Part shown: positions 31,065-40,273 of the stretch, one piece after another
How positions within the stretch are numbered: the stretch's first letter is position 1
Layout: every line of letters begins with the position of its first letter
NCBI GenBank assembly: GCA_001970855.1
Contig: LSSN01000089.1
Coordinates: forward strand, 1 to 40,273
DNA: 40,273 bases
DNA from: Smittium culicis
Lineage: Eukaryota > Kickxellomycota > Harpellomycetes > Harpellales > Legeriomycetaceae
Direction: 5' to 3'
The notes under the pieces: generated by a model
Seen by the model: only the letters and a program-made list of their open reading frames with translations
Database searches by the model: none
What the model was told of the DNA's origin: nothing
Position numbers and translations under genes: made by a program

Positions 31065-34000
31065 TTTATTTAGACTATCCTTGAAAAAAAGAGCACAGGG
31101 AGGTTTTCAATAAGCAATTCAGATGTTTAGTTTTCCGCTATAAATAACCACATATATAAATAAATACTATTTTATACCTTTATCATAAATTTTTATTTTA
31201 TTTAGAGAGCGTTTTTACAAGTGTGAGAATATAAAATTTTGAATACAGAGCAAAAATATTTGCGCTGTTTTAGACTACCATATTTAGTCTAATTAATTTT
31301 CTAAAATCAAATCTTTTAAGATTATACTTTGATAATAATTGGAAACTAAAATCGTTATAGTAATTTACATGAACGTTTTTCAGTAATACAAAATATAATA
31401 CATTCTATGTTGTTAATTAAAAGCAATAAATGGATATGTTAGGTTGTGGGAAAAGATTGTTGCAGATAGATTGCTGCAATTAAATAACAAACACTACAAC
31501 CATTATAGTTTTGAAGATTATTAGAATATAAGATTAATTAATGTTTTGAACTTTTTAAACCTCAATAGCGAGAAAAAAAAGATGTAGATTATCAATCCAG
31601 AAAGGCGAAAATTAAGGTTGAGATATTGCATATATCCTGTGGATAGAATAGCGAATTATTACTATTATTACTATTTTACACCTGTTAGAAAATGGAAATC
31701 CGTTATCTAACTAAAAAAAAGAGTCAGAGTTTAAAGTGAAAATATGAGTATATTAAAAAAGGCTTTCTGTTAATTTTTCTATAAAGCAGGACATATTTAC
31801 TGACTGATTTCTTATTTCTGTAATTTTCAAAAGGTCATATTTATAATTTTACAGAACACTTATTAAGTAATCGATTTATAAAAAACTATACTAGATAAAA
31901 TATTGAATAGTATAATTCTCTGGTAAGTTTTTTTTTTTTTCAATAGATTTTATTAAAAATATGTAGCAAAGTAAATACAATTTAATTATAAAATATTTTT
32001 TATAAAATAAGGGTTATTTAAGTTCGCAATTAATTTCGTAAAGTCGAGTTTTTCTGATGGTATTCACAATCTAGGTCAATAAAGAACCACGAGCAATTCA
32101 GTTTAGCCTGATACGTTTATATTTCTAATAGTTATATATTCTTGTTTGAAATATAAAATAGACTTAAGGATAAGGCATAATAAAAGGGGAAAGAGTATGT
32201 ACCATTGAGTGCATTTTAAAAAAGAATATTTTATTTATATTTAACCGAATATATTAAATTTAACTCTAACCATAATCAAGTTGAAAAATTATTTTTTTTA
32301 ATAGTTTTTAGTATACTTTTAAATTATGTTTAATAAACTCTGAGAAAAAAAAACTAATCATAACCAACCAATACGCTTTAATCTTCAACATAAAATTTTA
32401 GTATTTTAAGGCGATCTGTGTTTTTTAAGGAAAACTAGCGAAAAAAGGATTCGCAAATGTATTATTTTTGGGAGGATAGATACCATCCAGTTCTAATTTT
32501 AAAAAATGGATACATAAACGAATGAATTCTTTAAATTTTTTATAGTAAAATAGATTTGGTAGTCTATTTTTTTTATCTTGAACTTTATGCAAAACCAAAA
32601 AATATCATAAAACTATAAAGATACAAAAAATTCTTTTTTAATGAGCTATACATTTAACAATAAATTTTTATTTATTTATTTTTCATTAGTCTTTATTTTG
32701 AATGCTTTTTTTATTCTTTTTAGAAATACGAATCGTTCAAAAGATTGGAAGCATAATAAACTTCGATTATATTGCTAAAAAGTATCGATCAAACGTAAAT
32801 TATTGGAAAGTAAAAGATTATTCAATACCAACCAACTAGCTAATTGTTGAAAATTTGGCGACATGTATATGTGTCTAAGATTGATTACACCATCGATTAA
32901 AAAGGAAATATGATGAATATAAATAAGATAGCAATTTAGGAAATAATAAAGAAAAGAAAATTGTCATTTCTTATTCATTAGATCTGCGATGTGGATATTG
33001 TTGTAAAATAGTATGTAATGAGTCAATAATTAAATTAGAAAAAAAAAAACAGCATAATTTAATAGTAATTGGAAAAAAGGCTATCCTATACAATTATATT
33101 TCATAAAATAGTATAAAAATTAAAAATAATACTAATAGATACTGTAAGTATATAATATTTCTAGCATACATAAGTTTTTAAATGATGAAAAATATGAACA
33201 AGATTAATAGCTCACCCTCAGATAATTATTATATGGTAAATCTTGTTAGTTTATTTATTAGCTTTTAATTTATTTTATATATTTAATAAATATACAAGCT
33301 CAAAATATATAAAGATTAATAATTAGTTGAATACTAAAATTTGTATGTCTATATGTTTAAAAATGATAAATCCAAATTCCAATAAAAAACATCAAACCTC
33401 AAGACATATTTTATTTTACTTTCTTTTAGAACACTCAACCTTAAAAAAATTAAAAAGACTTAATTGAAAATTATTTTGCCGGTATAAAATAATTCTACCA
33501 CGTATTTTACTTGAAGCTTTAGTAAACGCACAGTGACAGTGATTTGAAAAAAAATAATCTAATAATAATAAGATTGCTAACAAAAAAAAGGTTATTTAAC
33601 TCTACTGTTTTTCATGGTATGAAACTCACAGTTATTCTTAGCTTAGTAATGTTGATTTATAACAACATAAGCACGTCCAGTATATAATTTTTGTACTTTA
33701 TTAGATATATAGAATATAGCTATTTTTACATTTCTTGGATTCATTTTTATATAATACCATGTATTGATTTTTATAACAAAACATTAATAATAATGTCAAT
33801 AATTTGTTACTAAAAAAGTCTATATATTTTAAAGTATTATATTTGGGAATTATGGTGGGGGGGGGGGTTGTGAATTTTTTTATATAGATTTATTTAGCGA
33901 GTCTGTGGTATATATTTTTTAAATAGATTAATGTAGGGGGTAATTGATTTTTATTGTTGCGTTTTATGCCTTAAATTCTATTTATAAAATAAAGTAGCCC

Positions 34001-34597
34001 GGAAGCTAGTATTTCCACGACTTTATCAAGATCCAAGTATAATATAATTATGATAATAAAATATAAATAACTTGTTGATTTAATCGAAGATTAAATTTTA
34101 TTGATTTATAGATAATAATATGCTATTACTGGAGTAACTTGAAAGGGCAATTAATCTCGGATTAATGCGAGTTTTATTAATTTATTATGATTATGATTTA
34201 TCTTTAATTTTATTTTCAATAGGCAAGTTGAAAATTTTTTATAAGAGATGCTTGAGATAATAAGCTTAACCCTTATTATTTAATATTATATTATAGTCCA
34301 AGAATAATTTAAATATGATGATACCAATCTCTCTACTTGGGATTAAAAAATTATTTAGATTTTTAAATTTTGAAATCAAAAGCCAAAAACTATTATGAGT
34401 ATTGATATTTACTCCAGATATATTATAAATTAGGTATTGGTTATGAAAAATCAATAGTATTACATTTTCCTACTTTAGTAAAGTTTTGGATAAAAATAAA
34501 TATGTTTGTTATTCTTGGAGACTGTATTTAATGTTTCATGTTGATCAAGCTTTAAAACTGTATTTACCAAAATGAAATCGCTCAGAAAAAGAAATCA
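31065..34597. other. AT-rich sequence downstream of the orphan gene
   Basis: About 3.5 kb with no convincing gene. It includes the LINE-like scrap near 31,430, a G11 homopolymer near 33,857-33,867, and many A/T tracts. AATAAA occurs about 100 bp after the orphan stop. Confidence 0.45.
31429..31510 (+). pseudogene. Possible LINE reverse-transcriptase fragment
   Basis: A less AT-rich patch reads NGYVRLWEKIVADRLLQLNN followed by KHYNHYSFEDY and a stop. The pattern of an E-K-I-V-A-x-R-L helix followed about ten residues later by an aromatic-rich box resembles the EKIIAxRL...QxGFR region of non-LTR retrotransposon RTs. Only about 27 residues are readable, and no YADD box or flanking domains were found. 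Confidence 0.25.
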
Positions 34598-34951
34598 ATG
34601 CAATTTCACATAAGCTGTTTAATGAAGTTAAAAATAATAAAACAAAAAGAATTTAAAAAATACTTTTTTTTCTATGAAAAGCTTAATTTCTATGAAAAAA
34701 CCAAAAATAATAATAAAAAAAGGATAATATATAAAGAAAAATGGAAACATAAAGATTTATTCAGATTATCTTACCATATCCAATGGGCTTGTGAAATATT
34801 AGGTTTTATTTATACAATACCGCAAAATCTAAATTTAATTACATTTTCCAGAAATACAACGAGAAATTACAAGCTATATAAAAGAAAAAAATTCAGCGAT
34901 AATCTTTATAAAGTTGATGAACACAGATTATATCTAAAAAAAATGATTTGA
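34598..34951 (+). CDS. Hypothetical 117-aa Lys-rich ORF, doubtful
   Basis: ATG at 34,598 to TGA at 34,951. The product is very rich in K, N, I, F and Y, which is expected of random AT-rich sequence. However the segment HIQWACEILGFIYTIPQNLN is less biased than its surroundings. No domain is recognised. A second Met-initiated stretch (MNSITLDSIFGDKNNYSTGL...) follows at about 34,957 in a different frame before more stops. It could be a decayed gene or chance. Confidence 0.2.
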   Translation: MQFHISCLMKLKIIKQKEFKKYFFFYEKLNFYEKTKNNNKKRIIYKEKWKHKDLFRLSYHIQWACEILGFIYTIPQNLNLITFSRNTTRNYKLYKRKKFSDNLYKVDEHRLYLKKMI

Positions 34952-35861
34952 AGACAATGAATTCTATAACTTTAGACTCAATTTTTGGTGACAAGAATAA
35001 TTATTCAACAGGATTGAATATTATCCCATTAACAGCTATTTTAAATATGGTATTATTATCCATTATTTTAAAAAATGCTATGCAATAGGTGAATTGAATT
35101 TTAACATACTTAGATTTAACAGTTGATAACTATTTCTAATTTTACCAAAATTATATCGGCATTGAAACTGTAGCTATTTCAATGTCATTTACATAAGACA
35201 TTATAATTGATTTCTTCTGCAATTTTATCTGCTATATAATTATTGAAACAATTTTTGATAATTATATATCGACAAGTAGTAGTATTAATACAAACCATGA
35301 TTGGATTATTAGTATTTGTTATTAGATATTAATCACCAACAACAAGTTTAAATTCGTCTGTAAATTTAAAAAATTGACTCGGCGGATATTTTTCTTTTAT
35401 AAAGATACTATTTAAAGGTTTAATCATCAAAATATTAAAAATTTGTACGTATTTAGAGTATCTAATATATATATTTTAAAATTACAGCAAGTGTAGATGG
35501 TCAATGCCAGTATATTAGAGTAATATTCATTTTATAGAAAAATTATTGATAAAAATAAAATTTTGTAAACTATGTATTTTGTGTCTGATTTAAATAAAAA
35601 ATGCCACGTCCACGCTGGAAGTTATTTTTATCCTTTATGAAACGGTTGACATTTTTTGAATTATAGAATCGCGACCAAAATAGCTTAGTACATTTAATCA
35701 AATTTTGGAAGTGATCAGTAAATTGATATAGCATATGATAATATGCTGTAAACGCTTTCATGAAAATAAACAAGGCGCAGAAGAACTAAGAAATCCTTGA
35801 TGTAATTTAGTAAATATCTATAAAAAAAAGATTTTTTTTATTTTTATAGTGATACGTAGCA
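34952..35861. other. AT-rich sequence, no supported gene
   Basis: About 900 bp. A 67-codon minus-strand frame at 35,570-35,773 (containing FQRGRG) is not supported by anything else. No RNA gene seen. Confidence 0.4.
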
Positions 35862-36148
35862 ATGGAGGGAAAAGGAGAGCTAAACGATTATGGAGCTAAT
35901 TGGGGCAATAGTGGACTATAAAATGCTTATGTTGATTACATAAAGGCCAAATATCTGAATTACTAAATAAAAAATAATTAAAAAACTATTCAGCCACTAG
36001 TTTACTCTAAAAAAGCGATTTGTATTTTAGGAGAGCAATTGTGCCGAATAGATCATTTTACGGGCAATTGAAGCGGCTGGAAAGGCCAATGGATGTTGAA
36101 CATACTGAAAATGCCGAGGCCGCTATCATCGAATCAGATGCTGGATAA
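35862..36148 (+). pseudogene. Broken small gene or two coding fragments, unrecognised
   Basis: Two plus-strand pieces with coding-like composition stand out from AT-rich surroundings. The first opens at ATG 35,862 and reads MEGKGELNDYGANWGNSGL, then TAA at 35,919-35,921, then in the same frame NAYVDYIKAKYLNY and TAA. The second follows a good acceptor (TGTATTTTAG, ending 36,030) and reads RAIVPNRSFYGQLKRLERPM and DVEHTENAEAAIIESDAG before TAA at 36,146-36,148. They may be two exons of one gene that acquired a nonsense codon and lost its donor site. No canonical GTA donor was found between them. It lies about 680 bp upstream of EFM5 on the same strand. Family not recognised. Confidence 0.35.
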
Positions 36149-36829
36149 CCGCGAGTGTTATTTTTTATAAAAAAAGGAATTTATTATTCGATTGTTTGAG
36201 ATAAGCTGAAATTCAAACAGCCAATGGGCGGATGTAGATTTTATGAGAGCGAAGTTGAAGTCATAAAAAAAAGGGAAGAGATATACAAATGAAAAGCTAA
36301 AAAACCAGAAATACGAAAAAAGTGTGGACAAGTTAATAATTAATAAATAAAAGTGTGATTAGAGAAATAGCCGTCAAATAAAAAAGTAGATATCAGTCTA
36401 AACAAAATAATGGGAAAAAAAGGAGATAGCGAACCCTTAATCGAATAATCACAGAAAGAGTCTGCAAAATTTTTTATAATTCCAGATATGATGGAAATAT
36501 AAAGTATATAAATGGCGTGGATGGAGTCGATGTGAAAATAAAAGTGTCTTTTAAAAAAGAATCAGTCATAGCTAACAGCTACAAAATCTACCCTTGTAAT
36601 GAAAAAAAGAAAAAAGGAAGAGAATTAGGGGGACAACATTATTATCTAGACATCAGAAGCTCAATAAAACTACCATACATATCATATAAACATAAATAAG
36701 CATTATAGAACAAGATACACAGTTTAAAAGCCGGAAATTGCAACCATAATCTTAATTAGTGCAATATATCTGATTTTATTTTGAATAAAAGAGCATTTAA
36801 AACGCAGTATAATAATACCTATAATAAAA
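36149..36829. promoter_or_regulatory. Spacer upstream of EFM5
   Basis: 681 bp, purine-rich. One CCAAT within CAGCCAATGGGCGG (36,221-36,225) is the only motif I would name. A 60-codon frame at 36,517-36,699 is not convincing. Confidence 0.3.
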
Positions 36830-37831
36830 ATGGACTATAGCGACGACGACGTTCCAGCATTATCCGCAGACACCCTTAGTATTCTGCAGTCGTTCTACCA
36901 AGAGCAGAAGCAAAAGAGTTCTGCCTTGGACAATTTCGGCGAGTACAAGCAGCAGCTCGCTGAAAAAAAACTAAAGCCCAGAAGCAAAAAAGAAGCATCG
37001 AATGGCAGCTCTAATGACAGCGTTGACGGCGACTCTACCGCCGAAATTATCCCAACCGGCATGACGTTTTTCCAGGAGGACTGGCAGCTGAGCCAGTTTT
37101 GGTACGATACTAAAACTTGCGATAAAATGTGCAGCTACGCCGAAGAATCCATTCGCAACGGCGATATGATCATTTTCATAAGCTGCCCCACTGCTTTTGT
37201 CAAGTTTGTCGTAAGTATCTTGCAATTCACCATTTTACCTACCCTTCTTGCCCCCTATTATCTATATTTTCCTTGTTCCTTTTTATATGCCTTGATTTAT
37301 TCCTAAATTATTCTTTGTTTTTACATCGCAAACGAACTTTTCAATCCTACCCCCCCCCCTCATTTTCCATTTCCCACATCCAAACTTTTTTCTAACTCAT
37401 GCATATTAATATCTGTTAAATAGGAAATGTATCCAGACTACAGTAACGTTAGATTGCTTGAATTCGATACTAGATTCGCTGTTTTTGAAGAAAAATACGT
37501 TCGCTATGACCTGAATGAACCGATGGAGCTTCACGGTTTAGACAAACTAGAGAATGTCCATGTAGGAATCATATTTGTTGATCCTCCTTTTCTAAACGAA
37601 GATTGTTTAAAGAAAACTATGGTCTCCGTCAAGCTACTTTCGTCTCACAATTATAACAGCGACAGTAACAACAAAACTAAAATCTTGCTGAATACTGGTG
37701 CTGTCATGAAGCCCGTTGCTAAAGAATTCGGTCTTTATGAAACTAACTTTTTGCCTACTCACAGCAGTGGACTTTCAAACGTTTTTTACTCATATTCAAA
37801 TTTTGAAACTGACAGTCTAAAATGGGTTTAG
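36830..37831 (+). CDS. EFM5: Protein-lysine N-methyltransferase EFM5 (EEF1AKMT1 family)
   Basis: Efm5 trimethylates a lysine near the N-terminus of translation elongation factor eEF1A (Lys79 in yeast). Exons 36830-37210 and 37424-37831, split by a 213-bp intron (GTAAGT donor, AATAG acceptor), give 789 nt and 262 aa. The N-terminal helix MDYSDDDVPALSADTL with LQSFYQEQ is followed by a disordered Ser/Lys linker. The family block EDWQLSQFWYDTKT and FISCPTAF end exon 1. Exon 2 continues MYPDYSNVRLLEFDTRFAVF and holds the catalytic-type DPPF motif at residues 180-183 (IIFVDPPFLNEDCLKKT), then ILLNTGAVM and a C-terminal SNVFYSYSNFETDSLKW. It is convergent with RPC34. Confidence 0.94.
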
Positions 37832-38223
37832 TTTCCCTTTAACCCCTCGTTCATATTTTTTTTACTTCCAATTTATCACCCCGGTGATATTACTTATTTA
37901 TCTTAATAATATAATAGAATGAATATTGATGTCTAATTATTCTTAATTAAAAAGTTATATAATATATTTTTTTTTACTTATCTAATCATTTTACATTAGT
38001 TATAAAAATCGACTAATAATGAGGAAAAAAAAAAAGCAAATTGTAAAAACAGAAGAATTTCGGTTATTAAAAATAAAAAGCAGTGCATTGAGTTAGTATT
38101 GTTAGTTTAAAACAAAAAATTAATCAATAATAATGATAATAATAATAAAAAAGTAAATTTCTAAATGTAAAAAATTTTAAAGGGGATTTATATGCTAATA
38201 ATAATAAAGTGTTTATTTCTAAT
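37832..38223. other. Convergent 3' spacer of EFM5 and RPC34
   Basis: 392 bp of AT-rich DNA with several AATAAA-like sites on both strands, fitting two facing 3' ends. Nothing else seen. Confidence 0.5.
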
Positions 38224-39364
38224 CTAATAACTGAGCCACTTTTGATAGTACGTGCAAGTGGAAGGTGAGATATCACCATCCTCGCTACAAAGCTTGAAAA
38301 CCTAGATTTTTTTTCGAGTTAATAATGGTAAAATTGAAAAAAAAAGGTTTTGGTTAATGGATCATAATAAAACTTAATAAAGAAAAAATATAATCAACAA
38401 TAGAATAATAATGTTTGTTTACCGGGCAATTTCCGCACGGGACTTCTGTCAACGGCGATTCATTAGCAGGGGCAGTAATAGCTCTATATACATACTCAAC
38501 GTCATTATTACCAGGCGTAATACCAGCAATTATGCCCATTGGTAAAATTCGCTCTACTTTGCCATCATAGACCAATACGTCGAGCAGTGACTTGATATCC
38601 TCAATCCCCAAATCAACAGTTGAAACTTTGTTGTCTACAATGAATTTACGAACTTGCACAGCTGTTGGGTATCCCAAGTAGCTTGCCGAGTAGATTGCAG
38701 TTGGATTGAGTTTGTTAACAGACTTAGAATATATGTATCGATAACACTGGCTTGATAGTTGCTCTATGAAATCAGTATCTAGCTCTTGATCCGTGAACCA
38801 TGGTCCACCGCTGATCTCAACGCTCGGCTTAATATCGATAAGCATGTATAGTTTACGTGTTGGATTCTTCACGCTTTTAACTGATTTTATTAATGCTTTG
38901 TTCTCCAACTGCTTTATACATCGTGTTATCACTTGTTGATGCAGATTAGTCATTTGCTTAATGTTCCGTACCCATATCCCCTGATCCTTAGATGCCATGA
39001 TTTGCTTATATACAAGGATTTCCTCGGGTTCCATACTAGACATTTTGCTTGCATCTTCGGATTTTATTGCTCTGTATGTAAATGTAGCGCCAACTTGGCA
39101 AATCTCCATAAGACCAAGCTTGGATAGCTTGTTTACCATATCGGCTACATTTTCAACAGAAAGTTCGGGAATTTTTTCCTGGATTGTTTCTAAATCTACA
39201 CCCTAAATTTTATTTAAACAATTCATTAAATTTTAAAAAGAATTTAGACTTTTATGCTTGCGTCTAAAAATTTTCTGCAATAAAAAATGAATTTTTTTTT
39301 TTACATTTTTTCCTATGCTTGCCAATTTATAAAATTCTTTTTCTGGCTCGGTTAAACTCTCCAT
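38224..39364 (-). CDS. RPC34: RNA polymerase III subunit RPC6 / C34
   Basis: C34 is the winged-helix subunit of the Pol III RPC82-RPC34-RPC31 subcomplex that opens promoters with TFIIIB. Exons 39364-39305, 39202-38423 and 38301-38224 (minus strand) give 918 nt and 305 aa (family about 316). Exon 1 reads MESLTEPEKEFYKLASIGKN. Exon 2 begins GVDLETIQEKIPELSVENVA and carries the tandem winged helices, including GIWVRNIKQMTNLHQQVITR, KNPTRKLYML and ISGGPWFTDQELDTDFIEQL. Exon 2 ends CGNCP and exon 3 supplies VFKLCSEDGDISPSTCTYYQ and KWLSY-TAG. Together they form C276-x2-C279-x5-C285-x10-C296, the 4Fe-4S ligand set known in this family. Without exon 3 the ORF runs into an unrelated hydrophobic tail and appears truncated. 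Introns are 102 bp (GTAAAA donor) and 121 bp (GTAAAC donor). Confidence 0.95.
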
Positions 39365-40171
39365 AATAAATTATGTCGATTAATCTCTTATGGATATTTC
39401 TGCTCTATATGTACGTGTTTAAATTCCAAACGTCAATCGCCGTCGATATTGATCGAAAGAAATAAATAATAGCGAACTTTAATACTCGCTTAATGAGTTT
39501 TTGGCTGTGGTAAATTTTGAGCTTTTATATCAGGTATCAGGACTGAGGCTGGGTAAGAATCGAGAGAAGAGTGTAGCCACGACAAGTACAAAAAGTAAAG
39601 ATGTAAAAGATAATAACACTGAATTAACTAATAAAACAAATATTTCAAAGTTATTGCACTGTTATTCTTTTAAGCCTTTGATTCTCTCTGCTATGCTTTT
39701 ATTGCTTCTTTTGCTTTTTTTTTTTTTTCTGAAGAATTTTCATTGCTTGATCAGAAAATGAGTTATGCCAATAAACTGTCATTTCAAAAAGTACCAGCAA
39801 ATGAATACTCATATACTGCTGAATTAAAAAAGGACTTTTTTAACTGAGCCTAAACTATCACCTAAATCGACTAAGCCAATGGCTAATGCTTATCATGTTT
39901 GATGGCCAATTATCGCTTATGAAATCGATACAGTGATGTGATTGGGTTTACAGTTAACATACTGATGATTTAATTAGAGTCTAAATAGCAAAAATCGTCT
40001 GTAATACAAAAAAAAGGTCTTAAAATTGCAATTAAGAATTTCTATAGATATTTGGGTTTGTTTAATATTAATACAAAATAGTGGCATTCATATCTTTTAG
40101 AGTACATGCCCACTTCTACAATCTGATTTTGAGTTTCTTTATTAATTCACAGTATCAAATACAGCTAAATC
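39365..40171. promoter_or_regulatory. Divergent promoter region of RPC34 and the eIF2B-like gene
   Basis: 807 bp noncoding. CCAAT/ATTGG motifs at 39,768-39,772, 39,876-39,880, 39,906-39,910 and 39,941-39,945 cluster within 180 bp. An 86-codon frame at 39,501-39,761 opens only at TTG and ends in a homopolymer-derived Leu/Phe run, so I do not call it. Confidence 0.35.
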
Positions 40172-40273
40172 ATGGAGCTTTATAACGGAGCAAGCCAAGC
40201 GACAAACGAATTTACTGCTATAGTTCTCGCCGGTCCTGGAACAAGGTTTATAATATACTTAATTATAAAGATC
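40172..40273 (+). CDS. Partial eIF2B-gamma-like nucleotidyltransferase-fold protein, 5' end only
   Basis: ATG at 40,172 opens MELYNGASQATNEFTAIVLA followed by GPGTR, then the window ends. The AIVLAGxGTR pattern is the nucleotide-binding loop at the start of NDP-sugar pyrophosphorylase-like domains. The single-Gly form after a short N-terminal extension is most like translation initiation factor eIF2B gamma (GCD1/EIF2B3), the guanine-exchange subunit for eIF2. eIF2B epsilon or a GDP-mannose pyrophosphorylase remain possible. After ACAAG (40,245) the frame ceases to match the expected R-L-Y-P-L-T, so an intron with the unusual donor GTTTAT may start at 40,246. It is divergent from RPC34. Confidence 0.5.
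   Translation, partial: MELYNGASQATNEFTAIVLAGPGTRFIIYLIIKI

Noticed and set aside
34265..34275. TTAACCCTT, considered as another piggyBac-like end (also in RPN12 intron 1 near 12,437)
   Set aside because: No inverted partner AAGGGTTAA within a plausible distance.
35570..35773. Minus-strand 67-codon ORF containing FQRGRG, considered as a gag fragment
   Set aside because: A single short RG motif is not enough, and no neighbouring gag or pol block was found.
36517..36699. 60-codon ORF upstream of EFM5
   Set aside because: Lys-rich, no motif and no splice context; length expected by chance.
39501..39761. 86-codon ORF with a C-terminal Leu/Phe run, like a tail anchor
   Set aside because: It opens only at TTG and its hydrophobic tail is a T homopolymer artefact.
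1..40273. CRISPR arrays, bacterial operons, ribosome-binding sites, rRNA genes
   Set aside because: The window is eukaryotic (spliceosomal introns, nuclear genes). No regularly spaced repeat array or rRNA core sequence was seen.

Overview
This is an intron-rich, very AT-rich nuclear segment from a fungus. SSH4/EAR1-type Rsp5 adaptors, EFM5, Atg9 and MRS3/4 mitoferrin together point to Fungi. Frequent spliceosomal introns of about 80-210 bp, long A/T homopolymers and asparagine-rich disordered protein ends would suit an AT-rich early-diverging lineage such as Harpellales/Zoopagomycota, but the lineage is a guess.

Left arm (1-17,400), conserved housekeeping genes: a partial unrecognised gene (-); RPL28 (-) head-to-head with NIP7 (+); a 189-bp piggyBac-like MITE; ATG9 (+, five exons); SSH4-like (+, no intron); RPN12 (+, three exons); a 506-N assembly gap bounded on both sides by G homopolymers; and mitoferrin MRS3/4 (-, three exons), convergent with RPN12 across the gap. 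I assembled the exon models by hand from GT/AG boundaries, reading frame and agreement with family sequence. They give full-length proteins: Rpl28 147 aa, Nip7 180, Atg9 948, Ssh4-like 525, Rpn12 276, mitoferrin 296.

Middle (about 17,400-36,800): an AT-rich, gene-poor island of about 19 kb (as low as 8% GC in one hand-counted line). It holds a decayed Ty3/gypsy retrotransposon whose gag zinc knuckle, reverse transcriptase, RNase H and integrase can still be read through stops and frame shifts (about 21,830-26,200). It also holds two diverged, oppositely oriented LTR-like repeats that open with a hairpin, a probable Tc1/mariner transposase remnant, a possible LINE reverse-transcriptase scrap, and one intact gene: a 298-aa predicted secreted six-cysteine protein that I do not recognise.

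Right arm (36,830-40,273) returns to housekeeping genes: EFM5 (+, two exons), RPC34/RPC6 (-, three exons, with its iron-sulfur cysteine motif split by an intron), and the start of an eIF2B-gamma-like nucleotidyltransferase-fold gene (+) cut by the window edge.

The housekeeping genes are not a functional operon. They belong to translation and ribosome assembly (RPL28, NIP7, EFM5, eIF2B), proteolysis and endomembrane traffic (RPN12, SSH4, ATG9), mitochondrial iron import (MRS3/4) and Pol III transcription (RPC34). The least explained features are the intact orphan secreted gene inside the transposon graveyard, the local GC peak on both sides of the poly-G gap, the piggyBac-type MITE, and the RPL28 start codon standing alone in its own coding exon.
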